From assembly GCA_028709785.1 (NCBI GenBank), contig JAQUTK010000018.1, positions 1-64,000 on the forward strand: a stretch of 64,000 nt of DNA. Direction: 5' to 3'. The notes beneath the pieces were generated by a model. The model had not been told where the DNA came from. It was given only the letters and a program-made list of their open reading frames with translations, and did no database searches. The stretch is from Bacteroidales bacterium. GTDB taxonomy: Bacteria; Bacteroidota; Bacteroidia; Bacteroidales; JAQUTK01. Both the position numbers and the translations under genes were made by a program. This document shows, one piece after another, positions 53,742 through 62,720 of the stretch (the stretch's first letter is position 1; the number at the start of each line of letters is the position of its first letter).

Positions 53742-54710
53742 TTATTCTACGATATCACCTTCAACTTTTTTACCTCTTAGAAATTCTTCAACACCCATCA
53801 TTTTTTTTCCGGATAGTTGAATCTTTTGTAATGAAATAAATCCATCTTCAACAACAACGTCGATATATGTTTTATTGTCTGTGAGTATAGATCCATTTGG
53901 TAGGTCGCTTACTCCGCCCTTACGTACTGCTGAAAATATTTTTAAGGAGTGACGTGTTGAACCTGCGACTAATTCAGTCCAGGCAGCGGGGTAAGGTGAT
54001 AGTCCGCGAATCAGGTTATGGATCTCTTCTTTTTTCTTATTCCAGTCGATCCGGCAGTTCTCTTTAAAAATTTTTGGAGCGAGCTTCAATTCATCCGGAT
54101 TGATGATGTATTCTTCCTGATCAGTCGTTTCATAATTCTCATTACAGATAGCTTCCATTGTTTTTAGTACAAGACAAGCACCATTTTGCATCAGTCGATC
54201 ATGGATATCACCCGCGTTTTCTTCGGGCCCTATCACGGTGCCTTCTCTAAAAATAATTTTACCGGTATCAATTTCATGACTCAGAAAGAATGTAGTTACA
54301 CCAGTCATTTTTTCTCCGTTTATAATAGCCCAGTTTATTGGCGCTGCTCCGCGATACTGAGGCAATAACGATCCATGCAGATTAAAAGTTCCAAGTCTTG
54401 GCATATTCCAGACCACCTCCGGTAGCATTCTAAAGGCAACTACTATCTGGAGATCGGCTTTTAATGCTCGTAATTCTTCAACAAAGGTCTCCTCTTTCAG
54501 TTTTTCCGGTTGCAGTATCGTCAATCCTTCACCCAACGCGTATTGTTTAACAGCCGAACACTGAACCTGATACCCTCTCCCTGCCGGTTTGTCCGGAGCA
54601 GTAATAACTCCCACTACCTGATAATTATTTTTCAGAAGAGCCTTCAGGCTCTCTACTGCAAACTCAGGAGTGCCCATAAACACGATTCGCAAATCCTCTT
54701 TCTTTATCAT
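53742..54710 (-). CDS. fmt: Methionyl-tRNA formyltransferase
   Basis: A 322-aa enzyme formylating initiator Met-tRNA with 10-formyl-THF. It opens with [19 protein letters not shown], keeps the catalytic core [21 protein letters not shown] (Asn, His) with EIDTGKII (Asp), and has the C-terminal OB-fold half ([12 protein letters not shown]...). ATG at 54710 is used; the ORF-track ATG three codons earlier (54719) is possible too. The ClC gene stops 11 bp upstream. Order ClC-fmt-mtgA is co-directional. Confidence 0.97.
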   Translation of the reverse strand: MIKKEDLRIVFMGTPEFAVESLKALLKNNYQVVGVITAPDKPAGRGYQVQCSAVKQYALGEGLTILQPEKLKEETFVEELRALKADLQIVVAFRMLPEVVWNMPRLGTFNLHGSLLPQYRGAAPINWAIINGEKMTGVTTFFLSHEIDTGKIIFREGTVIGPEENAGDIHDRLMQNGACLVLKTMEAICNENYETTDQEEYIINPDELKLAPKIFKENCRIDWNKKKEEIHNLIRGLSPYPAAWTELVAGSTRHSLKIFSAVRKGGVSDLPNGSILTDNKTYIDVVVEDGFISLQKIQLSGKKMMGVEEFLRGKKVEGDIVE

Positions 54711-54721
54711 ACATGTCATCG

Positions 54722-56551
54722 TTATTCATCGAAGAAGTGAACGAGCACTTTTCGATAAGAGTTAAATATCTTTGATTTAGAGACAAAGCCCACATATACT
54801 CCCGATTCATCAACGACCGGGAGGTTCCATGCGTTTGTATCATCAAACTTTTTCATAACCGTTTCCATTGGATCCGTGGTGTGTAGTTTGGTTGGAGGGA
54901 TGGTCATTAGCTTCCGCACATCCAGTTGTTGATAAAGCTCCTGTCTAAACATGATGTTGCGTATATCATCCAGTAAGACAATACCTATAAATATATTATT
55001 ATCATTGGTGACAGGAAAGATGTTTCGTTTGGAACGTGAGATTACCTTCACCAATTCTTCCAGTTTCATTGCCGGATGTATCACTTCAAGATCTTTCTCG
55101 ATCACATTGTCCATCTTCATCAGGGTAAGCACAGCTTTATCTTTATGGTGAGTAATCAATTCACCTTTTTGAGCCAGACGAATAGCATAAATGCTGTGTG
55201 GCTCAAAAATCAGGATGGTCAGAAAGGAGACGATTGCCACTATCATCAAGGGTAATAACAGTCCGTAACCACCCGTCAGTTCGGCAATAAGAAAGATGCC
55301 TGTCAGTGGCGCATGCATGACTCCCGCCATGACCCCTGCCATTCCCATTAAAGCAAAATTTTCTTCCGGCAACATGTCCATTCCATAAAAGTAGTTGATG
55401 GAATGAGCAACCTCATATCCTGCCAAACAACCAAGAAATAATGATGGAGCGAAGACACCGCCTACTCCTCCTCCGCCATTCGTGGCGCTTGATGCAAACA
55501 CCTTCGTGATGATAACAAGAAGAATATATGCGACAATAATCCAGTAGTTGAGATTTATGATCCCATCCAGAGGTGATCCGATCAATAAATGATTCAGGTC
55601 TATATTATAGAAAAAACTACCTTGAAGTAAGTGAACAGCATCTCCTTTGAGCAGGTAATTAATAGAGTCATACCCTTCTCCATAAAGAGGGGGGAAGAGA
55701 AAAATGGAAATGCTTAAAATGATTGCACCTACAAAAAATTTCTTGGCCGGAGTCTGAAGCTTTCTGAATTTTCCTTCCGTCCAGCTCATCATTCTGATCA
55801 TATAGAGTGAAACCAAACCGCAAACGACTCCTAATAAGATGACCCATGGAATGCGTTCCATGACAAACGGTGATGTTTGTGTGAAGGCAAACATAGCCTC
55901 GTTTCCGGTAAAGATATAGGAAACGGACAATGCAGTTACGGAAGAAATAAGTAGAGGCATAACTGAGGTCAGTGTCAGATCAAGCATTAATACTTCCAGT
56001 GTGAACACGAGGCCTGCAATCGGCGCTTTGAAAATGCCGGCAATAGCACCTGATGCCCCACAGCCAATAAGTAGCATCAGGGTTTTCTGATCCATCTTAA
56101 AGAAGCTTCCCAGATTTGAACCAATAGCAGAGCCTGTCAGTACAATCGGAGCCTCGGCACCGACAGAACCTCCAAATCCGATCGTAATTGAACTGGTGAA
56201 AATCGAAGTCCATATATTATGCCGTTTGATTCTACCTTCCCGTCGTGATAACGCATATAATATACGGGTGATTCCGTGGCTAATGTCATCCCTTACCCAA
56301 TACCGTACCAATAGTCCGGTAATCAGGATTCCAATAACCGGATAGACGAGATACAAATAGTTCGCTCCTTCAGCATTGAAATTTTGTGTCAGAAATTGCT
56401 GAATAGAATGAATTAATGACTTTAGCAAGACAGCGGCAAGAGAAGTGAATATGCCGATGACAAAGCTCAGTATAAGCAAAAACTGTTTTTCTGTGATGTG
56501 TTTTTCTCTCCACAGCAAAAACTGAATACCCCAATCTTTCATTTGTATCAT
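54722..56551 (-). CDS. ClC-family chloride channel/transporter with CBS domains
   Basis: A 609-aa membrane protein. The ClC core has the three selectivity segments: SVGAEAPIVLTGSAIG (GxxxxP, with the gating Glu retained in GAEAP), GGGGVGGVFAPSLFLG and ELTGGYGLLLPLMIVAIV; about 12-14 helical stretches are visible. Two CBS domains fill the last 150 residues (AVLTLMKMDNVIEKDL... and RKLMTIPPTKLHTTDPMETVM). The retained Glu suggests a Cl-/H+ antiporter or gated channel, and CBS domains suggest nucleotide or osmotic control. It lies between fmt and the sugar-phosphate transferase. Confidence 0.94.
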   Translation of the reverse strand: MIQMKDWGIQFLLWREKHITEKQFLLILSFVIGIFTSLAAVLLKSLIHSIQQFLTQNFNAEGANYLYLVYPVIGILITGLLVRYWVRDDISHGITRILYALSRREGRIKRHNIWTSIFTSSITIGFGGSVGAEAPIVLTGSAIGSNLGSFFKMDQKTLMLLIGCGASGAIAGIFKAPIAGLVFTLEVLMLDLTLTSVMPLLISSVTALSVSYIFTGNEAMFAFTQTSPFVMERIPWVILLGVVCGLVSLYMIRMMSWTEGKFRKLQTPAKKFFVGAIILSISIFLFPPLYGEGYDSINYLLKGDAVHLLQGSFFYNIDLNHLLIGSPLDGIINLNYWIIVAYILLVIITKVFASSATNGGGGVGGVFAPSLFLGCLAGYEVAHSINYFYGMDMLPEENFALMGMAGVMAGVMHAPLTGIFLIAELTGGYGLLLPLMIVAIVSFLTILIFEPHSIYAIRLAQKGELITHHKDKAVLTLMKMDNVIEKDLEVIHPAMKLEELVKVISRSKRNIFPVTNDNNIFIGIVLLDDIRNIMFRQELYQQLDVRKLMTIPPTKLHTTDPMETVMKKFDDTNAWNLPVVDESGVYVGFVSKSKIFNSYRKVLVHFFDE

Positions 56552-56554
56552 AGA

Positions 56555-57967
56555 TTATACTCCTTTTCCGGTAATTACTGTCCGTATTGTAAATGCTATA
56601 ATCTTAATATCTATAAGTAATGACATACTTTCGATATAGATAATGTCAAAGTAGAGTCTTTCAACCATCTTCTCCACTGTATCTGCATACCCATATTTGA
56701 CCATCCCCCACGAAGTAATTCCGGGACGGACACTTTGTATTGTATAATAAAAGGGGGCTTTTTGAATGATTTGTTCCACAAAATAAGATCTTTCCGGACG
56801 AGGTCCAACGATAGACATTTCACCTTTCAGCACATTCCAGAACTGAGGAAGTTCATCGAGACGATATTTTCTCATGATCTTACCAAAAGGGGTAACGCGG
56901 GGATCATCATCTTTTGCAAGCAGAGGGCTTTCCTTTTCGGCATTTACATACATACTTCTGAATTTATAGATGAAAAACGGTCTTCCGTATTGTCCTATCC
57001 GCTCCTGTTTGTAAAAGACAGGACCCGGTGATTCTTTCTTGATTCTCCATGCAAAATAGAGGAAAAGAGGTGATGTAAACACTAAACACAAAAAAGAAAG
57101 GAGATAATCTGCCGTTATTTTTATATTCTGTTGCCAATCCGGCATTGAAATACCGGTGATGTTAATCATCGGAGTTCCGTATGTGGTCGACATCCTCGCA
57201 TTTCCTGTAAGAATATCATATCGGTCTGCCGTAATACGAATCGGTAAGTTGAACCGGAAGAGTGAGTGGAGGATAGAATACAGATTATCGTAGTTCGGTT
57301 TGTCTTCAGCAATTAGGATCTCCTGAATCTTTTGAGAAGAAATTATCGAGTCGATCTGATCAAAAGAGCCTATTATTTTGTCGGAATCTACCCGACAAGT
57401 TTCGTTGCCGGTACGGCAGTATCCGACAATTAAGTGCCCCAATGACCGGTTCATTCCATTGAGTTCGTGCGTCAATTGCGCCGCTTTTTCTCCGGTGCCA
57501 ATGATAAGAGTTCTGAATCCCCATTGACGGTGGTAGATTCTTGAAGCAACACGTTGTGTGATGATTGCCCGGGGGATATATGTGAAAACGAACTGAATGA
57601 CAATCAACATCAGGATCATTTTGTAATAGATGGTATAGACAGGGGGAAGATCATCCAGCACGAAAACAAAGAAAATGACCATGGCCCCAATAAATACGGA
57701 AGAAAAAGTAATCAGAAACTCCTGTACGCGTGATTTTCGGAAGGGCTTGTTGTAATATCCCGAATAGAAAAAGAGAATAATCCAGAAAATGGGAAACAGA
57801 AGCTGTCCGCCCCAGATACTGCTTTGACTCAGAAAAGAAGTCACACTTTGATATCCAAGGTATTGACCGATTACATAAAATCGTAATACATCGTACACAA
57901 ACCAAGCCGCATTGGCAGAGAGGTAGTCTGCCATGAGATAATATAGTCTTTGCTTCTTTTTGTTCAT
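56555..57967 (-). CDS. Polyprenyl-phosphate sugar phosphotransferase (WcaJ/CpsE-like)
   Basis: A 470-aa initiating glycosyltransferase that loads a sugar-1-phosphate onto undecaprenyl phosphate for capsule, exopolysaccharide or O-antigen synthesis. An N-terminal four-helix membrane part is followed by a CoA-binding/Rossmann-like middle (RTLIIGTGEKAAQL) and the C-terminal bacterial sugar transferase domain: a membrane helix (LLSFLCLVFTSPLFL), ESPGPVFYKQERIGQYGRPF, KFRSM, DELPQFWNVLKGEMSIVGPRPE and the SVRPGITSW block. The cluster lacks other glycan genes here, so the product is unknown. It lies 10 bp after tsaC and 3 bp before the ClC gene. Confidence 0.93.
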   Translation of the reverse strand: MNKKKQRLYYLMADYLSANAAWFVYDVLRFYVIGQYLGYQSVTSFLSQSSIWGGQLLFPIFWIILFFYSGYYNKPFRKSRVQEFLITFSSVFIGAMVIFFVFVLDDLPPVYTIYYKMILMLIVIQFVFTYIPRAIITQRVASRIYHRQWGFRTLIIGTGEKAAQLTHELNGMNRSLGHLIVGYCRTGNETCRVDSDKIIGSFDQIDSIISSQKIQEILIAEDKPNYDNLYSILHSLFRFNLPIRITADRYDILTGNARMSTTYGTPMINITGISMPDWQQNIKITADYLLSFLCLVFTSPLFLYFAWRIKKESPGPVFYKQERIGQYGRPFFIYKFRSMYVNAEKESPLLAKDDDPRVTPFGKIMRKYRLDELPQFWNVLKGEMSIVGPRPERSYFVEQIIQKAPFYYTIQSVRPGITSWGMVKYGYADTVEKMVERLYFDIIYIESMSLLIDIKIIAFTIRTVITGKGV

Positions 57968-57977
57968 TCAGGAAAAT

Positions 57978-58541
57978 CTATTTTCGAATAATTTCAATCT
58001 GTCCTCCGACTCCCAATTTGATTATTTGTGAAGGAGAGGCTTCAGTCCGGTCATCTTGTCTGAACTGTACAATATAATCCACGCTATTTTTTATTTCCTC
58101 ACTGATTTCTGAAAAGAAACGGGGAGATGACTCTCCGTTGATATTGGCCGATGTGGAGACGATCGGTTTTCGCGCACGCTCACACAATGTTCTGGAAAAC
58201 AGTTCTCGTGTTACCCGGATCCCCAGAGTTCCATCGCTCCCAATAAGATTGGACGCTACATTTCTGGCTCCCGGATAAATGATCGTTAACGGACGATCTG
58301 ACACTTCGATCAGATCATATGCAATTTCGGGTACTTCATGCATGTAGTAATTTAATTTTACCTCATTGTCAATCAATACGAGCATGGCTTTGCTATCCGA
58401 TCTCTTCTTTATTTCATAGATTCGTTTTACTGCCTCTTCATTCGTAGCATCGCATCCAATACCCCAAATAGTGTCGGTCGGATATAAAATAACACCACCT
58501 TTTGAGATTACTTCTATGGCCTTTTTGATCTCTTCGTTCAT
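57978..58541 (-). CDS. tsaC: L-threonylcarbamoyladenylate synthase
   Basis: A 187-aa YrdC-like enzyme making threonylcarbamoyl-AMP, the precursor of t6A37 in tRNAs. Signatures: GGVILYPTDTIWGIGCDA (N-terminal KPTDT loop), KKRSDSKAMLVLI, YPGARNVASNL, GTLGIRVT and PIVSTSANINGE. It lacks the Sua5 extension, so it is the short form. The start MNEEIKKAIEV (58541) is preferred over the ORF-track start at 58574, which lies in the promoter's -7 region. It is first in the reverse-strand operon with the sugar transferase, ClC, fmt and mtgA genes. Confidence 0.95.
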   Translation of the reverse strand: MNEEIKKAIEVISKGGVILYPTDTIWGIGCDATNEEAVKRIYEIKKRSDSKAMLVLIDNEVKLNYYMHEVPEIAYDLIEVSDRPLTIIYPGARNVASNLIGSDGTLGIRVTRELFSRTLCERARKPIVSTSANINGESSPRFFSEISEEIKNSVDYIVQFRQDDRTEASPSQIIKLGVGGQIEIIRK

Positions 58542-58571
58542 TTTGCTGCAAATATTTAGTACTCCGAACTG

Positions 58572-58602
58572 CAAAAATACGAAAACAATACTCTATAGCA
58601 AA
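58572..58602 (-). promoter_or_regulatory. Promoter of tsaC
   Basis: The reverse strand carries TTTG (58599-58602), a 19-bp spacer and TATTTTTG (58572-58579), a full match to the Bacteroidota promoter, 30 bp before the tsaC ATG. The -33 element is part of a 7-bp inverted repeat TAGCAAA-GGATAA-TTTGCTA (58597-58616). Confidence 0.7.
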
Positions 58603-58811
58603 GGATAATTTGCTATCTTTACACTTTGAAACGCGAAAAGTTGTGTTTCAAAAAGATAGGATATATTATTATCTTCTCATAATGAGAAACTTATGTATTA
58701 CTCCTATAAGTTTACAGCCCGGATACGTTGTCTCATCATCCGTGGTTATTGCTTCCTGAATCGAATGATTTGAAAGCTCTCTTTACCGAAAAAAGAAAAA
58801 AACAATATAGA

Positions 58812-60533
58812 ATGTCAAACAAATGGAATTACCAGCCATTAAACAATGAATTATTAGAGAAAAGAGATGAATTAGAAAAAGAACTTGGTATTAATCATGT
58901 CCTATGCCAATTATTGGTACAACGTGGAATAACGACTGCTGAAGAGGCAAAGAAGTTTTTCCGCCCACGGTTGGAAGATTTGCATGATCCGTTTCTGATG
59001 ACGGATATGAAAAAAGCGGTAGACCGGCTCAATATGGCACTGGGAAAGAAGGAGAAGATTTTAGTGTATGGGGATTATGATGTGGATGGTACAACAGCGG
59101 TTGCTCTCGTTTATAAGTTCTTATTACAGTTTTATTCTAATCTGGATTATTATATCCCTAACCGTTACAGTGAAGGATATGGCATATCGTATAAGGCAGT
59201 CGATTATGCAACCAAGAACGGATTTTCTCTGATAATCGCCCTGGATTGTGGCATCAAGGCAGTAGAAAAAATAAACTACGCGAAAGAGAGAGGAATTGAT
59301 TTTATTATCTGTGATCATCACATGCCTGACGCCGTGTTGCCTGATGCGGTGGCAGTACTGGATAATAAACGGGAAGATTCCAATTATCCTTACCTGCATC
59401 TTTCCGGATGTGGAGTCGGATTTAAGTTGATGCAAGCCTTTGCACAAAGTAATAATATTGCTTTCAAACAACTACATCATTTATTGGATCTGGTAGCAGT
59501 CAGTATTGCTTCTGATATCGTTCCCATCACCGGAGAAAACCGGATTCTTGCTTATTACGGTTTGCGTCAGCTTAATTCCAACCCCAATGTGGGACTAAAA
59601 GGAATCATTGATGTGTGCGGATTGCACGGGAAGGATATATCAATCAGTGATATTGTCTTTAAGATTGGTCCGCGTATCAATGCGTCCGGACGTATGCAGT
59701 CTGGTAATGAAGCGGTCGATTTGTTGGTCACAAAGGATCCCTCTTTTGCAAAAGCGAAAAGCGAACATATCGACCAGTATAATCAGGAGCGAAAAGACCT
59801 GGATAAAGATATCACCTGTGAAGCAAATGAGTTATTGGTTCAAAGGGAAGATATTATTCATAAAAAATCAATCGTCGTTTATAACAAGAACTGGCACAAG
59901 GGAGTCATTGGTATTGTTGCTTCACGGCTGACTGAAGAGTATTATCGACCGGCTGTTGTACTGACTAAATCGAATGGTTTTGCAACCGGATCGGCACGAT
60001 CAGTTCTGGGCTTTGATATATACAAGGCAATAGAGTCGTGTCGCGACTTGCTGGAGAACTTCGGAGGACATACCTATGCAGCAGGGCTCTCCATGAAGGA
60101 AGAAAATATTCCTGAATTTTCTCGCCGTTTTGAGCAGTATGTCAAAGATAATATCCTTCCGGAGCAGATGATATCTCTCATAGAGATAGATGCCGAAATA
60201 GACTTCAAAGATATTACTCCAAACTTTTTCCGTACGTTGAAACAGTTTAATCCTTTTGGTTCTGAAAACCCCAAACCTGTTTTTTGTACGCGAAAAGTCA
60301 GCGATTATGGTACGAGCAGATTAGTGGGTAAAGATCAGGAGCATTTGAGACTCGAACTGGTTGATAACAAATCCGGTGCGATTATGAATGGCATTGCCTT
60401 TGGGATGTCCGCTTCTTTTCAGCTAATCAAAGAGGGAGTTCCGTTTGATATATGTTATACGATCGAGGAGAATGTATATAACGGTAATCCAACCATTCAA
60501 CTGGTGATACGCGATATAGCTCCATCTGACTGA
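58812..60533 (+). CDS. recJ: Single-stranded-DNA-specific exonuclease RecJ
   Basis: A 573-aa 5'-3' exonuclease for recombination and mismatch repair. The DHH phosphoesterase core shows VYGDYDVDGTTAVALVY (motif I), DCGIKA, DHHMPDA (DHH motif) and SIASDIVPITGENR; DHHA1 follows with GxASxVLGFDIYKA and the GGHTYAAGLS block, then an OB-like C-terminal domain. The start is MSNKWNYQP at 58812; the 28 codons the ORF track adds have a poor initiation context and no family match. The gap 58603-58811 holds no other gene that can be supported, and no clear forward promoter. Confidence 0.96.
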   Translation: MSNKWNYQPLNNELLEKRDELEKELGINHVLCQLLVQRGITTAEEAKKFFRPRLEDLHDPFLMTDMKKAVDRLNMALGKKEKILVYGDYDVDGTTAVALVYKFLLQFYSNLDYYIPNRYSEGYGISYKAVDYATKNGFSLIIALDCGIKAVEKINYAKERGIDFIICDHHMPDAVLPDAVAVLDNKREDSNYPYLHLSGCGVGFKLMQAFAQSNNIAFKQLHHLLDLVAVSIASDIVPITGENRILAYYGLRQLNSNPNVGLKGIIDVCGLHGKDISISDIVFKIGPRINASGRMQSGNEAVDLLVTKDPSFAKAKSEHIDQYNQERKDLDKDITCEANELLVQREDIIHKKSIVVYNKNWHKGVIGIVASRLTEEYYRPAVVLTKSNGFATGSARSVLGFDIYKAIESCRDLLENFGGHTYAAGLSMKEENIPEFSRRFEQYVKDNILPEQMISLIEIDAEIDFKDITPNFFRTLKQFNPFGSENPKPVFCTRKVSDYGTSRLVGKDQEHLRLELVDNKSGAIMNGIAFGMSASFQLIKEGVPFDICYTIEENVYNGNPTIQLVIRDIAPSD

Positions 60534-60576
60534 TTGGCTGAATGATTAAACAACTGGCTTCTTTTACAAGGTGTAT

Positions 60577-62484
60577 ATGAGCCGTTATTCTGAAATACTA
60601 ACTACATACTGGGGATATCACTCTTTCCGTTCTGTTCAGGAGGAGATTATCACTTCTGTTTGTGAAGGGCGTGACACGCTGGGATTGATGCCGACGGGTG
60701 GAGGTAAGTCAATCACCTTTCAGGTGTCGGCTCTTGCTATGGAAGGCATTTGTATTGTGGTCACTCCTCTGATCGCATTGATGAAAGATCAGGTGTCCAA
60801 CCTGAGAAAGAAAGGAATCAAGGCGGCAGCAGTTTACACCGGAATGACTTTTGATGAAATCGTCGTTGCTTTGGACAACTGTATATTAGGCAACTACAAG
60901 TTTCTGTATATATCTCCCGAGCGTCTGGCCAGCGAACTTTTCCAGGTCAAGTTAAAGCAAATGAATGTTTGTTTGCTCACTGTGGATGAGTCTCACTGTA
61001 TTTCCCAATGGGGCTATGACTTTCGGCCTTCTTATCTTCAGATTGCTCTGGTCAGAGAGATTTTACCTCGTGTGCCGGTATTGGCCTTGACCGCCACGGC
61101 GACCGAAGAGGTGATCGGGGATATTCAACAAAAGCTCTCCTTCCCTCAGGAGAATGTGATCCGTACCAGTTATTTCCGCGAAAATCTGGCATACAAAGTC
61201 TTTCATGTCGAGGCAAAGCGACAATTGCTTCATCGTATGCTGCAAGAGACGCATGGTTCCGTTATCATCTATGTAAGAAATAGAAGAAAAACCCGTGAAA
61301 TAGCTGAATTGCTCCGTGAAGAGGGAGAGTCAGCTACGTATTATCATGCCGGACTTACCAATGCGGAAAAAGATCTCCGACAGAAGGAGTGGCATGAAGG
61401 GAAAATCCGGATAATTGTCTGTACCAATGCCTTTGGAATGGGCATTGATAAGCCTGATGTGCGCCTGGTGGTTCATCTTGACTTACCCGATTCTATCGAG
61501 GCATATTTTCAAGAGGCCGGCAGAGCCGGTCGCGACGGCCTTCCTGCCGTGTCTGCGATTCTTTGTTCAAAGAACGATCTTGTTCAGTTAAAAAAGAGAG
61601 TAGCTGACAATTTTCCCTCCCGCCAGTTTATTCGTGAAGTGTACGACGCGTTATGTAACTTTCTCCAGGTCGCTGAAGGCGATGGCTGCGGTAATATGTT
61701 TGAGTTTAACATTGCGAAGTTTGTTGCCCTGTTTCATTTGCCTCTGTTGCAGACCTATCATGCGCTCAAGATATTGGGACAGGCGGGATATCTCGAACTG
61801 ACAGACGAACAGGATAACGGATCCCGCGTTTTTTTTACTCTTGAACGTGAAGAACTTTATCACTTGCGTTACCTGGAGAGCAAGCTGGATGAATTGATCC
61901 ATGTTTTACTTCGTTCTTACTCCGGTTTGTTTTCCGACTACACCTATATTAATGAGGAACTGCTTTGCCAGAAGATGAGTATGACTCAACAAGAGTTGTA
62001 TGCCTCTCTTATTTCTCTTTCGCAGGCGCGTATTCTGAATTATGTGCCGAGGAAAAAGACCCCTTATATTCTATTTCGGGAAAGAAGGATGGATAGCAAA
62101 TATCTGATCATCTCCCAAGAGGTGTATGAAGTTCGCAAGCAACGGTACGAACAACGCATTCAGTCGATGCTTCACTATGTTACTTCCGATGATACTTGCC
62201 GTAGCCGTATCTTGCTGAACTATTTTGGAGAAGAAACGGCAAAAGCATGTGATATCTGTGATGTCTGTCTGCAAAAGCGACGAAAGGAGATTTCTGCTCC
62301 CTTGATTTTACTGCAAAATGAGATTCAGGAGAAATTGGCGGAAGCACCTCTTTTTATCTCTCAGCTGGTAGCAATTCTCTCTCGTCCATCCGAAGAAACG
62401 TTGCCGGTCATTCGACAAATGTTGGATTCCGGACTGCTTTTTATGGAAAATGGCTGCCTTTTTCCGGCAAAAGAGATAAAATAA
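60577..62484 (+). CDS. recQ: RecQ-family ATP-dependent DNA helicase
   Basis: A 635-aa 3'-5' helicase. Motifs: FRSVQEEIITSV (Q motif), GLMPTGGGKSITFQ (Walker A), TVDESHCISQWGYDFRPSY (DEAH-type Walker B as DESH plus the aromatic-rich loop), LTATATEEV and QEAGRAGRDGLPA (motif VI). The zinc-binding region near the end has Cys residues in KACDICDVC. The winged-helix part is short and no HRDC domain is visible, so it is a compact RecQ. It follows recJ by 43 bp on the same strand, and the two may act together in repair. ATG at 60577 replaces the GTG two codons upstream. Confidence 0.93.
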   Translation: MSRYSEILTTYWGYHSFRSVQEEIITSVCEGRDTLGLMPTGGGKSITFQVSALAMEGICIVVTPLIALMKDQVSNLRKKGIKAAAVYTGMTFDEIVVALDNCILGNYKFLYISPERLASELFQVKLKQMNVCLLTVDESHCISQWGYDFRPSYLQIALVREILPRVPVLALTATATEEVIGDIQQKLSFPQENVIRTSYFRENLAYKVFHVEAKRQLLHRMLQETHGSVIIYVRNRRKTREIAELLREEGESATYYHAGLTNAEKDLRQKEWHEGKIRIIVCTNAFGMGIDKPDVRLVVHLDLPDSIEAYFQEAGRAGRDGLPAVSAILCSKNDLVQLKKRVADNFPSRQFIREVYDALCNFLQVAEGDGCGNMFEFNIAKFVALFHLPLLQTYHALKILGQAGYLELTDEQDNGSRVFFTLEREELYHLRYLESKLDELIHVLLRSYSGLFSDYTYINEELLCQKMSMTQQELYASLISLSQARILNYVPRKKTPYILFRERRMDSKYLIISQEVYEVRKQRYEQRIQSMLHYVTSDDTCRSRILLNYFGEETAKACDICDVCLQKRRKEISAPLILLQNEIQEKLAEAPLFISQLVAILSRPSEETLPVIRQMLDSGLLFMENGCLFPAKEIK

Positions 62485-62538
62485 CTTACTTTTCAAAGAA
62501 AAATGTCCCTTTTTTCTTTCAGTTATTCATAAATAGTC

Positions 62539-62546
62539 TAATTTTG
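62539..62546 (+). promoter_or_regulatory. Promoter -7 element for the pheA attenuator operon
   Basis: TAATTTTG matches TAnnTTTG. A weak TTTC lies 18 bp upstream in the -33 position. The predicted transcript starts near 62553, about 13 nt before the leader-peptide ATG. Confidence 0.6.
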
Positions 62547-62565
62547 CAGCATATTATTTAATGAA

Positions 62566-62643
62566 ATGAATCAGCGCAGTTTTACATATTCTTATTTTTA
62601 CTTTTACTTTAGCCAGAGTAAGAGCGGGAGAACATGTATATAA
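62566..62643 (+). CDS. Phe/Tyr-rich attenuation leader peptide (pheL-like)
   Basis: A 25-codon ORF, too short for the ORF track: MNQRSFTYSYFYFYFSQSKSGRTCI followed by TAA is the reading; residues 6-15 contain four Phe and four Tyr. It starts about 13 nt after the predicted transcript start and ends 21 nt before the left arm of the intrinsic terminator in front of pheA. This is the design of the leader peptides of E. coli pheA, trp and his operons: ribosome stalling at codons for the pathway's product chooses between alternative RNA folds. The mixed Phe/Tyr run suggests that both products of the downstream aromatic operon are sensed. An upstream ATG at 62561 reads only two codons and is not used. 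Confidence 0.88.
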   Translation: MNQRSFTYSYFYFYFSQSKSGRTCI

Positions 62644-62676
62644 TGCACAAAAAACAAAATAAACAAGGATCCCGCT
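62601..62676 (+). promoter_or_regulatory. Attenuator pause and antiterminator structures
   Basis: Region 1:2 is a hairpin CTTTTACT / AGTAAGAG (62601-62608 with 62617-62624, one G-U pair, 8-nt loop), a likely polymerase pause site inside the Phe/Tyr codon region. Region 2 continues as AGCGGGA (62623-62629), which can pair perfectly with TCCCGCT (62670-62676), the left arm of the terminator. Pairing 2:3 therefore excludes the terminator. A ribosome stalled on codons ending at 62610 leaves region 2 free; a ribosome at the stop codon (62641) covers it. Confidence 0.85.
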
Positions 62677-62693
62677 GAATAAGCGGGATCTTT
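62665..62693 (+). terminator. Intrinsic terminator of the pheA attenuator
   Basis: The stem GATCCCGCT-GAATA-AGCGGGATC (9 bp, extended by one G-U and two A-U pairs) is followed directly by a run of T (62691-62699) and lies 27 bp before the pheA ATG. Its right arm repeats the AGCGGGA of region 2. Confidence 0.95.
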
Positions 62694-62720
62694 TTTTTTA
62701 AACTAAAAACGAGAAAACAG

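Noticed and set aside
58728-58811. 28-codon N-terminal extension of recJ in the ORF track
   Set aside because: Poor initiation context and no similarity to RecJ; MSNKWNYQP at 58812 is the usual type of start.
62561-62569. Upstream ATG at 62561 as leader start
   Set aside because: It reads ATG AAA TGA, two codons only; the ATG at 62566 opens the 25-codon Phe/Tyr leader.
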